Shown one piece after another: positions 25,669 through 33,506 of a stretch of 64,000 nt of DNA. Below the pieces are notes generated by a model that saw only the letters and a list, made by a program, of their open reading frames with translations, searched no databases and had not been told where the DNA came from. The stretch lies in NCBI GenBank assembly GCA_902785605.1, contig CACZZL010000014.1, forward strand, positions 31,873 through 95,872. Reading direction: 5' to 3'. Origin of the DNA: an uncultured Bacteroidales bacterium. Lineage in GTDB: Bacteria; Bacteroidota; Bacteroidia; Bacteroidales; Paludibacteraceae. A program made the translations under genes and the position numbers. The stretch's first letter is position 1, and the number at the start of each line of letters is the position of its first letter.

Positions 25669-27557
25669 TCGGTGCTATCGCTGTTCCTGCTGCGGGTAAC
25701 TATATCGTAAAACTTACGAACTCGATTCAATGGTCGGAAGCTCAACTCAACAGCATTACCTTTGCTGCTGCTCCGGCACCCACAATTCCGGTAGTTAAAC
25801 TTGCCGGTTCGCTCACTTCTTGGGAAGAGCCCGTTCTCATGGCTAATGCTGAAGACAACCTTAGTGCAACACTGACCCTCAACCTGGGTATTGATCACTA
25901 TCAACTCAAGGTCGTTTCCGATGGTAACTGGCTCTCCAAAGCCGGTGACGGCGATCTCTATACGATGCACCGTGATTGGAATCATGTAGATCATCTCGAC
26001 CTCATCAACACCGGTGATAACATCAAACTCATCACCGATGTAGCAGGTGAATATACCTTCACGTGGACCTATGCAGATAGTTCGCTCGTTGTTACTTTCC
26101 CGGAGGCTCCGGCACAGCCGAAGTTCTACATCACCGGTAACGAGGACATCGTAGGCGAAGGCAATCCTACATGGGGCAAGAACGGCGCATTGGAGTCCTT
26201 CTCCGACACGCTCGTTATGAACCTCGCTGCCGGTTTCCATAAGTTTAAACTCATTACTCCGGCAGAACAATGGCTTGGCATGGAGGCTTTGACCGACACC
26301 GCTTATGGTCTCTTTACCGATGACGACACCAATATCTGTTTCAATATCGCTGAGGCAGGTGAGGTAACCGTTATTTACAATGCAACAGAGTTCAAAGTAG
26401 AGGGTAACTTCTACATCGCTCCGGTGGCTAAATACTACCTCATCGGAGACTCTGCATTCGTTGTAGACGCTGGTGCAACGGCTGACAAGGCTTGGACGCC
26501 GGACGCTATCGCTTCCTTCAACGATACCACCGTTCTTAACCTCAAGGCAGGCGTAGACTACATCATGCGACTCTCGCTGGAGGGTACTTGGGAGAACCAT
26601 CGTGACTTCCGTCACCTCACCGACACTGCTGCCGGTCTGATCGAACTTCCGGATGAGTACCAGAACCGCAGCATCGGTTTCCGTCTCAACGAGGCTGGCC
26701 CTGTGACCATCATCTATATCCCGGCTGCCGAAGAGCAACCCGAGGTATTCAAACTCATCGGTGACTTCTACGTAGCTCCAGCTCCGGATCCTACCGTATC
26801 CGTATTCGGTACGATGACTGACCCGGCATGGACTGTAGAGGTTCCGTTCACACTCTCAGATGACAAGTCCTATGCTACGCTCACCGTAGACAACATCGGC
26901 GCTGGCGAGTATAACTTCAAGTTCTTCGTAAACGGCGAATGGCGTTCGAACGGCTACCGTTTCCATCGTGAGTTCACAGGTGCTGCTGGCATCACCGAGA
27001 ACAACGATGCGAACATGGTATTCGCAGCAGACCAGGATGGTCAATATACCTTCACATGGTTCTTCGCTAACGACTCGCTCGCTATCACCTATCCGGAATA
27101 TATCGAGCCGGTCTATACCCTCACCAACGGTTACTACCTCGTAGGTAAGTTCGGAGGCGTAGACGCATGGAGCGTAGAAGACCTCTCTGCTGAGAAACTG
27201 TTTGCCCAGAACCCGGACAACAATGCCGAGTACCAACTCGCTATCAACCTTGCTGTTGGTGATGAGATCAAGGTGGTAGAGGTTGAGAACGACGCAATCA
27301 AGACATGGTTCCCGGTAGAGGGTGACAACTACCTGGTAGATGGTAACCACGCTGGTGCAACGACCATGTACTTCCGTCCTGACTATCAGGGTGGCGAAGG
27401 CTGGCACTACGGCTGCTTCTTCATCGTTCCAACCGGTACAGTCGACATCACCAACATTGATGCCAACGCTCCGGCTGTGAAGGCGATCCGCAACGGTCAG
27501 CTCTTCATCATCAAGGGTGAGAAGACTTACAACGCACAAGGTACCTTGGTTAAATAA
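25611..27557 (+). CDS. C-terminal part of the frameshifted secreted glycan-binding protein (paralogue 2)
   Basis: The continuing frame really begins at 25632 (EGGQQGDTGEKTLG); the ATG at 25611 is only an accident of the other frame. Several repeated beta modules follow, alternating a strand-rich core with FYITGNED-, YYLIGDSAF- and FKLIGDFYVAPAP-type openings. A GTMTDPAW module and a SusE-like module (GYYLVGKFGGVDAWSV ... FRPDYQGGEGWH) follow. The tail RNGQLFIIKGEKTYNAQG is a variant of the shared C-terminal signal. The modules resemble starch- and glycan-binding modules of SusE/SusF and pullulanases. No enzyme active site is visible. Confidence 0.75.
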   Translation: MLQSPLLEGGQQGDTGEKTLGAIAVPAAGNYIVKLTNSIQWSEAQLNSITFAAAPAPTIPVVKLAGSLTSWEEPVLMANAEDNLSATLTLNLGIDHYQLKVVSDGNWLSKAGDGDLYTMHRDWNHVDHLDLINTGDNIKLITDVAGEYTFTWTYADSSLVVTFPEAPAQPKFYITGNEDIVGEGNPTWGKNGALESFSDTLVMNLAAGFHKFKLITPAEQWLGMEALTDTAYGLFTDDDTNICFNIAEAGEVTVIYNATEFKVEGNFYIAPVAKYYLIGDSAFVVDAGATADKAWTPDAIASFNDTTVLNLKAGVDYIMRLSLEGTWENHRDFRHLTDTAAGLIELPDEYQNRSIGFRLNEAGPVTIIYIPAAEEQPEVFKLIGDFYVAPAPDPTVSVFGTMTDPAWTVEVPFTLSDDKSYATLTVDNIGAGEYNFKFFVNGEWRSNGYRFHREFTGAAGITENNDANMVFAADQDGQYTFTWFFANDSLAITYPEYIEPVYTLTNGYYLVGKFGGVDAWSVEDLSAEKLFAQNPDNNAEYQLAINLAVGDEIKVVEVENDAIKTWFPVEGDNYLVDGNHAGATTMYFRPDYQGGEGWHYGCFFIVPTGTVDITNIDANAPAVKAIRNGQLFIIKGEKTYNAQGTLVK

Positions 27558-27575
27558 AAGGTTCTACGTGCCAAC

Positions 27576-27609
27576 AAAATAGGGGCCCCTATCGGAGCCC
27601 CTATTTTTA
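27576..27609. terminator. Bidirectional terminator between paralogue 2 and the alkaline phosphatase
   Basis: Perfect 10-bp stem AAATAGGGGC (27577-27586) / GCCCCTATTT (27597-27606) with a T-run on both strands, between convergent genes. Confidence 0.9.
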
Positions 27610-27613
27610 TATC

Positions 27614-27646
27614 CATTAGCCTATAACCTTTAGCCTTTCACCCTTA
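27614..27646 (+). repeat. Heptanucleotide array (TAACCTT / TAGCCTT units)
   Basis: Units of period 7 lie between the terminator and the alkaline phosphatase stop and touch its last codons. The unit type matches the array after rpoD. Confidence 0.7.
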
Positions 27647-29038
27647 CTGCACCGCTTTCAAAATCGTCGGTGCGATCTCCGTATTGTCATGCCAGCCGGA
27701 GAAGAGTTCAGCGTTCGGCCCGATGCTAAAAATAGGCACCGCGTGAGCAGAGTGCGCACGAGTGGTCCATCCGATATGTGCTTTCTCGTTCAGCAGCGCA
27801 ATTCCGGCTTCACCCAGCGAATTAATAGTCTTGTACATCGTCTTCGTGTCTTTGCCTTTCTTGTTGCAGGCCGCTTTGTAGTACTCTTTCAACTTCTGCT
27901 CTTCCTTCGCACTGATCTCTACCGTGTCCCAGAATCCTAACTGCTCACGGTAGATCTGCTTCACTTGCTCCCAACTCGGTTTCTTGTTCTCCTTGAACAA
28001 CTGGGTGAACAAATCGCTCAATACCCATGCCGAGCACTGCTGATGCTGGATCATATCCAGATGAAGCGTGTAGTCGCTGTTGCCCAGCGCCAAGCCGCCT
28101 GTCTCATGGTCTGCTGTGACCACAATCAGTGTCTCCTCCGGGTGTTCCAGATAGAACTTATAGGCCACCTGCATCGCTTCGTCCATGTCCCATACCTCAC
28201 CGAACGCCGTTGCGGCATCGTCGCCATGACAGGCGTAGTCGATCATACCGCCTTCAACCATCATAAAGAACCGGTCATAACGATCCTTCAGGAACGGAAT
28301 AGCAGTGCTCACGATCTGCGCCAGCGTCAGATCACCCTCCTTGCGATCAATAGCGTACGGCAGGTTAGAACCGTGCTGCGCACCTTGGTCGTCGTTCGCC
28401 TGAACCATAATAAGTCGCTCTGCCGACTGTGCTGACTTAATCGCCTCTTCGTATCCGTGCGCAACCGTGTAACCTTTCTTCTCGGCTAAACGGTAGAGGT
28501 TCTCCGGCTCGTCATCGTTCTTGCCCTGCGGGTGATGGAAACCCGCTCCGCCGAAGAAGTCAAAACTGCTTTCGGTCAACTGCATACCTACCTTATAATA
28601 TTCATCGCGGTTGGGCACGTGCGCGTAGAATGCAGCCGGCGTAGCATGGTCGATTGCTACAGTCGTCATGATACCGATACCCCAACCTTTCTGCTTCAGC
28701 TCCTCTGCGATCGTCGTCAACTCCTTGCCCTCTCCGTCCAATCCGAGTGTGCCGTTTGTCGTCTTACTGCCCGTCGCCAGACAGGTACCTGCTGCCGCTG
28801 AATCCGTGATACCGTTGCTCTTTGAGTACGAAGAAGCACTACCCGAATACGGAAAGGTCGTCATCAGTGTCTGCACACGGCCTAACGGCTGGCCCATCAA
28901 CGCGGACTGATACATCTCGGCACCCAACACTTGATTGGAGCCCATGCCGTCGCCGATGAAGTAAAACACATATTTAACTTCAGCCGATACGGCAATAGCA
29001 ATGACTAATAAAGTCAGTAAAAAAGTGATTCGTTTCAT
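27644..29038 (-). CDS. Alkaline phosphatase, exported
   Basis: This 464-residue periplasmic or exported PhoA-family phosphomonoesterase has a signal peptide (MKRITFLLTLLVIAIAVSA). The metal-binding start of the fold is FYFIGDGMGSNQ, the nucleophile serine lies in NGITDSAAAGTCLATG, and further metal ligands are in MTTVAIDHATPAAFYAH, VEGGMIDYACH and VTADHETGGL; WTTRAHSAHAVPIF carries the last histidine. I prefer the ATG at 29038; the frame could extend two codons to a TTG at 29044, which adds nothing to the signal peptide. It is downstream of the exonuclease gene, whose stop lies 7 bases upstream. Confidence 0.95.
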   Translation of the reverse strand: MKRITFLLTLLVIAIAVSAEVKYVFYFIGDGMGSNQVLGAEMYQSALMGQPLGRVQTLMTTFPYSGSASSYSKSNGITDSAAAGTCLATGSKTTNGTLGLDGEGKELTTIAEELKQKGWGIGIMTTVAIDHATPAAFYAHVPNRDEYYKVGMQLTESSFDFFGGAGFHHPQGKNDDEPENLYRLAEKKGYTVAHGYEEAIKSAQSAERLIMVQANDDQGAQHGSNLPYAIDRKEGDLTLAQIVSTAIPFLKDRYDRFFMMVEGGMIDYACHGDDAATAFGEVWDMDEAMQVAYKFYLEHPEETLIVVTADHETGGLALGNSDYTLHLDMIQHQQCSAWVLSDLFTQLFKENKKPSWEQVKQIYREQLGFWDTVEISAKEEQKLKEYYKAACNKKGKDTKTMYKTINSLGEAGIALLNEKAHIGWTTRAHSAHAVPIFSIGPNAELFSGWHDNTEIAPTILKAVQ

Positions 29039-29044
29039 ATACAA

Positions 29045-29851
29045 TTATTGTTCTTTTTTGGATTTCTTACGTGCTGACTGACGTTGCCGTTTGCGTTTGC
29101 GTGCCTCACGACGCCGCTCTGCCTGATGCGCCTTGCGCTCCTCTGCCGTCAGATGAGGAGGCGGCTCAATGCCCTGCTCACGCAGCCGCTGGTCCTGAAC
29201 CTGCTGCTGATGTTCGATCATCTTCTCTTTCTCCTCCGTCATCAGTGATTCCACCTCTGCTTTCGACAACTGCTCGTGCTTGAGCAAATCCTCATAGATG
29301 AGCAGCGTCGCCCATGCGTCCGTGGATGCGTAACGTGCCTGCTCGGGAGTCAAATGACTGTTCTCCCAATTGGTCAACTGTTGCGCCTTGGAGATCTTGC
29401 GCCCGAAACAGATAGCGAACAGCTTCTGCAGACTCAGATCCAGAATACCGTACAGCGGAACCAACTTCTGTATGTCTACACAATTAGCCGGCGTGAAATC
29501 ATGACGGCGGCGAAGACCGTTGATATCATCTTTAAACGCCAAACCTACTTTGCATATCTGCTCGTCGGCAAACAGGTCCGCCAACTCCTGCGGCATGCCG
29601 ATATGCGTGAGACGGAACAGGAAACAACGCTTGCGATCTGCTATCTGCACCAACGCAGTAGGGTGGTGTACCCCCCGCTGAAAACTCGGACGAGACTCCG
29701 TATCTACCCCCAACACTTTGCTCTTGCGCAGATACGATACGGCCTCCGATACCTGCTCCGGACGGTCTATCACAATCACCTGACCCTCAAAAACCTGAAC
29801 AGGCAACTGTTGCAACTCTTCTTTACTGATATGATGTATCTGATATCTCAT
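29045..29851 (-). CDS. 3'-5' exonuclease domain protein (RNase D / DEDDy type) with basic tail
   Basis: A 268-residue protein. Residues about 20-190 form a DEDD exonuclease fold: VLGVDTESRPSF gives the first Asp and Glu, LAFKDDINGL the second Asp, and ARYASTDAWATLLIYE the Tyr and last Asp of the DEDDy class. The last 60 residues are a charged, Arg/Lys-rich helix (AERRREARKRKRQRQ) likely to contact nucleic acid. Whether the substrate is DNA or RNA is not decided by sequence. It overlaps the DUF5063 gene by 29 bases, the conserved neighbour in Bacteroides genomes. Confidence 0.88.
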   Translation of the reverse strand: MRYQIHHISKEELQQLPVQVFEGQVIVIDRPEQVSEAVSYLRKSKVLGVDTESRPSFQRGVHHPTALVQIADRKRCFLFRLTHIGMPQELADLFADEQICKVGLAFKDDINGLRRRHDFTPANCVDIQKLVPLYGILDLSLQKLFAICFGRKISKAQQLTNWENSHLTPEQARYASTDAWATLLIYEDLLKHEQLSKAEVESLMTEEKEKMIEHQQQVQDQRLREQGIEPPPHLTAEERKAHQAERRREARKRKRQRQSARKKSKKEQ

Positions 29852-30329
29852 GGATTGCCCTTAATACAGCTAATACTTTTCTGCCCCAACTTTTATCAAA
29901 CGACTCGCGACACAACACCACCGCATCGTGCATAATAGCCTGCTCGCCGGTTTGAAAAGCCGCGGCCATGTCCTTCAACTCCTGATAAACGTCCGCCAGA
30001 CCCTCGGATATATAGGCCGTTTGTACCTCATCCGTATAAATGCCCTGATCTACAAACACATCCAAATAAGCATCGTCCGAACCCAACAGTTCCCGCATGC
30101 CGATCAGTACAAAATTATAGTCCTCTTCGCTCACAAACCGCTGCGGCTCTTCCTCCATTACCGTCTCGTCCGGCTCCAACAAACGTGTACGGAGGTACAA
30201 AACAGGCAACAAACGCAACAACTGCTCACGCCACTCTTTCCGCTCGTACTCATTCGCTTTCTCAACCAACAGACAAGTCTGCGCTGCCGCTGTCACGAAA
30301 GCTATCGTGCTGTCATCGTAAATATTCAT
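29823..30329 (-). CDS. DUF5063 domain protein
   Basis: A 168-residue acidic, helical cytoplasmic protein beginning NIYDDSTIAFVTAAAQ and recognisable as the DUF5063 family, which in Bacteroidetes lies next to a 3'-5' exonuclease gene as here. No catalytic residues or membrane segments are visible. The 29-base overlap with the exonuclease indicates coupled expression and perhaps a joint role in nucleic-acid metabolism, which is inference. Its promoter (30354-30385) is divergent from, and interlocked with, that of the next plus-strand gene. Confidence 0.8.
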   Translation of the reverse strand: MNIYDDSTIAFVTAAAQTCLLVEKANEYERKEWREQLLRLLPVLYLRTRLLEPDETVMEEEPQRFVSEEDYNFVLIGMRELLGSDDAYLDVFVDQGIYTDEVQTAYISEGLADVYQELKDMAAAFQTGEQAIMHDAVVLCRESFDKSWGRKVLAVLRAIHEISDTSYQ

Positions 30330-30353
30330 GTACTCAAATTAATAAAAACGCTG

Positions 30354-30385
30354 CAAAGTTACACTTTTTTTTGCATATATGCAAA
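30354..30385 (-). promoter_or_regulatory. Promoter of the DUF5063-exonuclease operon
   Basis: Minus strand: -33 TTTG (30382-30385), 20 bp, -7 TAACTTTG (30354-30361). Its -33 lies in the right arm of the palindrome TTTGCATATATGCAAA (30370-30385), whose left arm is the -33 of the opposite promoter. Confidence 0.85.
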
Positions 30386-30401
30386 TTTTGTAGTATCTTT
30401 G
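30370..30401 (+). promoter_or_regulatory. Promoter of the coiled-coil protein gene
   Basis: -33 TTTG (30370-30373), 20 bp, -7 TATCTTTG (30394-30401). It overlaps the divergent promoter by 16 bases, so the two cannot easily be occupied at once. Confidence 0.85.
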
Positions 30402-30424
30402 CAGCGTTTTTTAAATTAAACGTT

Positions 30425-31066
30425 ATGAGAAAACTATTTGTAATGGCCTTTATGGCTATGAGTATGGTGATGATGGCGCAGCATGTGACTCCGCTTAACA
30501 TCCAAATTGCAGAGGTGAAACTGGATTCGCTGCGTACGTTGTATCAAACGGAGCCGACGATGTACCGCGCATCGCTCGATGTAGTGGCACAGCAATTGGC
30601 GCGTAACAATGAGGAAATCAAACAGGCGGAAGCAGAGCTGAAGTCCGAGCAGGCGCATGCCAAGGAGATGGAGAATGCCATCAAAGAGGCGACCAAAATG
30701 TCCGCATCCCTCAAGAAACTGTATGCCAAAGAGGAGTCGGAGATCAAATCCATGCAGAAGATCGTAGAGAAACAGCAGCGTGCACTCAACAAACAGAAAG
30801 CACTCAACGAAGCAAACAAACAGAACTACAGCCAGTTGCTCGAGCAGCAGCAGAAAGAACTGGGCTACGAACTGCGCGAGATAGCAGAGCGTATACGCGC
30901 CATCTCCGACCTCGAGTCCGTGCTGCAGAATAGCCAAACCAACCTTATCGCTTTCATGCGCGAGATCGAGGATAAAGCAACCCGTTTGGCTACCCTCAAA
31001 GCGCAATACAAAGAGCGTCTGGCTATCCTCAAAGCAGAGCAGAAAGCCGCTAAATCGATGCAATAA
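30425..31066 (+). CDS. Exported coiled-coil protein
   Basis: A 213-residue protein with a signal peptide (RKLFVMAFMAMSMVMMAQ) and then almost continuous heptad-patterned helix from about residue 40 to the end (EEIKQAEAELKSEQAHAKE, EIKSMQKIVEKQQRALNKQ). It is rich in K, E, Q and A. Length and layout resemble periplasmic coiled-coil or Skp-like proteins, but no family is certain. The ATG at 30425 is chosen because the promoter ends at 30401; longer reading is possible but would cross the promoter. The gene downstream is upp, after an 8-bp repeat array. Confidence 0.75.
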   Translation: MRKLFVMAFMAMSMVMMAQHVTPLNIQIAEVKLDSLRTLYQTEPTMYRASLDVVAQQLARNNEEIKQAEAELKSEQAHAKEMENAIKEATKMSASLKKLYAKEESEIKSMQKIVEKQQRALNKQKALNEANKQNYSQLLEQQQKELGYELREIAERIRAISDLESVLQNSQTNLIAFMREIEDKATRLATLKAQYKERLAILKAEQKAAKSMQ

Positions 31067-31069
31067 CAT

Positions 31070-31101
31070 CTAATTCTCTAATTCCCTAACTCCCTAATTC
31101 A
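31070..31101 (+). repeat. Octanucleotide array (CTAATTCC units)
   Basis: Four units of period 8: CTAATTCT, CTAATTCC, CTAACTCC, CTAATTCA. They fill the gap before upp and show that the period is not always 7. Confidence 0.8.
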
Positions 31102-31109
31102 CTCATCGA

Positions 31110-31784
31110 ATGCAAGTCATCAATCTATCGGAGCACAACAGCGTGCTCAACCAATACTTGCGCGAGATCCGCGATATCAACATCCAGAAAGACAGCATGC
31201 GCTTTCGCCGTAACATTGAGCGTATCGGCGAAGTGATGGCTATCGAACTGAGCAAGAGCCTGTCGTACGAGCCGGTCGAGGTGCAGACACCTCTGGCTAC
31301 TGCTACCGTCAACACGATCGCGGAACCGCTCGTTCTGGCCACTATCCTGCGTGCCGGCATGCCGCTCCACCAGGGCTTCCTCAATGTGTTTGACAATGCG
31401 GAGAACGCCTTCCTCAGTGCCTACCGCCGTGTCAATAAAGAGGGCGAACTCGAGATCGTGGCTGAGTACATGGCCGCTCCGGCAATTGATGGCAAAACGC
31501 TCATTATTGCCGATCCGATGCTGGCTACCGGTATGTCGATGGAGGTGGGTTACCTCGCACTCCTTCGTCATGGCAAACCCAAGCACACGCACCTCTGCTG
31601 CACGATCGCGACACCGCAGGCTATTGACTGCTTGCGCAAGTCCCTCAACGACAGCCCGGATATCACCGTCTGGTGCGCAGCTATTGACCCCATCCTGAAC
31701 GAGAAGAAATACATCGTTCCCGGTTTGGGCGATGCGGGAGATTTATGTTACGGAACGAAAATACACCTGTCCGATCGCAACTAA
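31110..31784 (+). CDS. upp: Uracil phosphoribosyltransferase
   Basis: A 224-residue salvage enzyme making UMP from uracil and PRPP. The PRPP loop appears as LIIADPMLATGMSM, the N-terminal substrate part as ILRAGMPLHQGFLNVF, and the uracil-binding end as YIVPGLGDAGDLCYGT. Length and motifs fit the Upp family throughout. It is preceded by an 8-bp repeat array with no visible promoter, and the VanZ-type gene starts 11 bases after its stop. Confidence 0.95.
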   Translation: MQVINLSEHNSVLNQYLREIRDINIQKDSMRFRRNIERIGEVMAIELSKSLSYEPVEVQTPLATATVNTIAEPLVLATILRAGMPLHQGFLNVFDNAENAFLSAYRRVNKEGELEIVAEYMAAPAIDGKTLIIADPMLATGMSMEVGYLALLRHGKPKHTHLCCTIATPQAIDCLRKSLNDSPDITVWCAAIDPILNEKKYIVPGLGDAGDLCYGTKIHLSDRN

Positions 31785-31794
31785 AAAATCCTAT

Positions 31795-32172
31795 ATGGCC
31801 TTTGTTCCTGCCGTCCTCGTGGCGGCAGGAATAGCTGTGCTCAGCCTCTGGGAGAACCCGGTCCTCGCACCGCAACTCACCATGAGCGACAAAGTGCTGC
31901 ACGGCTTGATGTACTCGCTGCTCTCAGCTGCGACGATGGGCGGCTGTGTCCTGATCCGCCGCACGCAGATTCGTACCTACGTGCACGTCATCCTCGCCGC
32001 TACCCTCTACGGCATTCTTATGGAACTGCTCCAGCATTTCTGTACGGTCTCCCGGACCGGTGAACTGGCAGATGTCTATGCCGACTGCCTCGGTGCCATC
32101 ATCGGAGTACTCCTCATAGCCTTTTTATACTACAGTTGGCGTCAACTGAGAAGCAAACCCAAAAAATCTTAA
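31795..32172 (+). CDS. VanZ-like membrane protein
   Basis: A 125-residue membrane protein with about four hydrophobic segments (FVPAVLVAAGIAVLSLW, VLHGLMYSLLSAATMGGCVL, YVHVILAATLYGILMELLQ and LGAIIGVLLIAFLYY). The conserved-type segment ELLQHFCTVSRTGELADVYAD resembles VanZ/phosphotransbutyrylase-neighbour proteins (ELLQ..P.R..D..D..AN). Function in Bacteroidales is unknown; only some VanZ members give teicoplanin resistance. I choose the ATG at 31795 over an upstream in-frame ATG inside upp at 31732. Confidence 0.75.
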   Translation: MAFVPAVLVAAGIAVLSLWENPVLAPQLTMSDKVLHGLMYSLLSAATMGGCVLIRRTQIRTYVHVILAATLYGILMELLQHFCTVSRTGELADVYADCLGAIIGVLLIAFLYYSWRQLRSKPKKS

Positions 32173-32206
32173 ATCACCAATCACCAATTGTCAAATCCCC
32201 AATTTG
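32166..32206 (+). repeat. Heptanucleotide array (AATCACC units) at the dprA start
   Basis: AATCACC-type units of period 7 fill the 15-base gap and continue into dprA, where they supply the TTG start and the first residues (SNPQF). Confidence 0.75.
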
Positions 32207-33261
32207 ACATAGCTCTCTCCTTTCTTTTCCGCAACAGACTGCGGAAATCGTTGGCTTTAGTCGACCATTACGGCTCGGCGCAGGAAGCGTGGCATCATCT
32301 CAACGAACCCCAAATGAAGGAGTGTTGGGAGCGGGCAGGACAAGAACTGGAATGGATTCATGCGCACGGCATTCGCGTATGGACCCTGGCCGATGATGAC
32401 TATCCCTATCGCTTGCGTCAGTGTCCCGACAAACCGCTCGTCCTGTACGGCAAAGGCAACATCGAACCCTCCGCAGGACATTTCGTGAGCATCGTCGGCA
32501 CACGTCGTCCTACCGAGCACGGCAAAGAGATCACACGCAAACTCGTACGCGAACTGCACGAACGGCTTGAGCAACTCACCATCGTCAGCGGAGGAGCGTA
32601 CGGCATCGATATCGCCGCCCATCGGGCAGCAATCGAATTCGGAGTTCCGACACTCATCATTCCGGCCCACGGTCTGGACCGCATCTACCCCTACCAACAC
32701 CGCGCAGAGGCCGTTTCTTCCTTAATGAACGGCGGCCTGCTCACCGAGTTCCCTTCCGGTGTCGAACCCCTGCCGAAAAACTTTCTGCAACGCAACCGGA
32801 TCATTGCCGGCCTCTCCGACGCGACCGTAGTCGTCGAGAGCAAAGAGCGCGGAGGAAGCCTCGTCACAGCCAACATGGCCGTCGACTATGCACGCGAACT
32901 GTTCACCTTCCCCGGACGGCCTGAGGATGCCTCCTCACAGGGCTGCAACAACCTCATCCGCTCCGATAAAGCGCATCTCATTACCTGTGCGGATGACCTC
33001 ATCACTTTCATGGGATGGAAAACCAAAAACGCAACCGCACAACCGGTTCAGACTGCTCTCGTCGGACTGTTAGCCGACCTCTCGCCTACCCAACAGACCC
33101 TGCTCGACAAACTGCAGGAAGCGGAGGAAGGACTTAACATCAATTTCCTCGTTATGGAGACCGATCTGCCCTACGAAACAGTCGCTTCCGAAATGCTTAT
33201 GCTCGAACTCCAAGGCCTCGTTCGCTCACTTCCCGGAGGAATTTACCGCTTTCAGCGATAA
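32188..33261 (+). CDS. dprA: DNA-processing protein DprA/Smf
   Basis: A 357-residue protein that in competent bacteria loads RecA on incoming single-stranded DNA. The Rossmann-like core appears from about residue 95: VSIVGTRRPTEHGKEI, IVSGGAYGIDIAAH, LIIPAHGLDRIYPYQH, LLTEFPSGVEPLPKNFLQRNRIIAGLSDATVVVE, KERGGSLVTANMAVDYARE and FPGRPEDASSQGCNNLI. A winged-helix-like DprA C-terminus ends it. The N-terminal helix-hairpin region seems worn (FLFRNRLRKSL instead of the usual IPGIG). The start codon is TTG at 32188 within a repeat array. Confidence 0.93.
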   Translation: MSNPQFDIALSFLFRNRLRKSLALVDHYGSAQEAWHHLNEPQMKECWERAGQELEWIHAHGIRVWTLADDDYPYRLRQCPDKPLVLYGKGNIEPSAGHFVSIVGTRRPTEHGKEITRKLVRELHERLEQLTIVSGGAYGIDIAAHRAAIEFGVPTLIIPAHGLDRIYPYQHRAEAVSSLMNGGLLTEFPSGVEPLPKNFLQRNRIIAGLSDATVVVESKERGGSLVTANMAVDYARELFTFPGRPEDASSQGCNNLIRSDKAHLITCADDLITFMGWKTKNATAQPVQTALVGLLADLSPTQQTLLDKLQEAEEGLNINFLVMETDLPYETVASEMLMLELQGLVRSLPGGIYRFQR

Positions 33262-33275
33262 AAAATCATTTTATG

Positions 33276-33307
33276 CTTGCATATGTGCAAAATTTTTTGT
33301 AACTTTG
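33276..33307 (+). promoter_or_regulatory. Promoter of the small membrane protein and topoisomerase genes
   Basis: -33 CTTG (33276-33279), 20 bp, -7 TAACTTTG (33300-33307); the -33 continues CTTGCATATGTG. The first gene downstream is the 55-residue protein at 33336. Confidence 0.8.
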
Positions 33308-33335
33308 CAGCCGATTTTGAAAAACGCGTTTATTT

Positions 33336-33503
33336 ATGAAATCTTTATTAAAGTATTTAGGAGTATTTGTCCTGCTTTTGGGTGTTGTACTCCTCGTGGT
33401 GTACAAGTATGCGTTCCCGGAGAACTCGCTGCTTGTTGCTTCCATCGTTTTGGAGGTAGTTGGTGTCCTTTCGTATATCTTTATCAACAAAGCGCTTGAC
33501 TAA
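33336..33503 (+). CDS. Small two-helix membrane protein, 55 aa
   Basis: A short reading frame of 55 residues with two membrane segments: YLGVFVLLLGVVLLVVYKY (about 7-25) and SLLVASIVLEVVGVLSYIFI (31-50). It has a short polar hairpin (AFPENS) between them and a charged end (NKALD). Small proteins of this shape are conserved in Bacteroidetes but have no known function. Evidence that it is real: it starts 29 bases after a good promoter, has normal codon use, and ends 3 bases before the ATG of the topoisomerase gene, giving a tight operon. Confidence 0.8.
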   Translation: MKSLLKYLGVFVLLLGVVLLVVYKYAFPENSLLVASIVLEVVGVLSYIFINKALD

Positions 33504-33506
33504 CGG

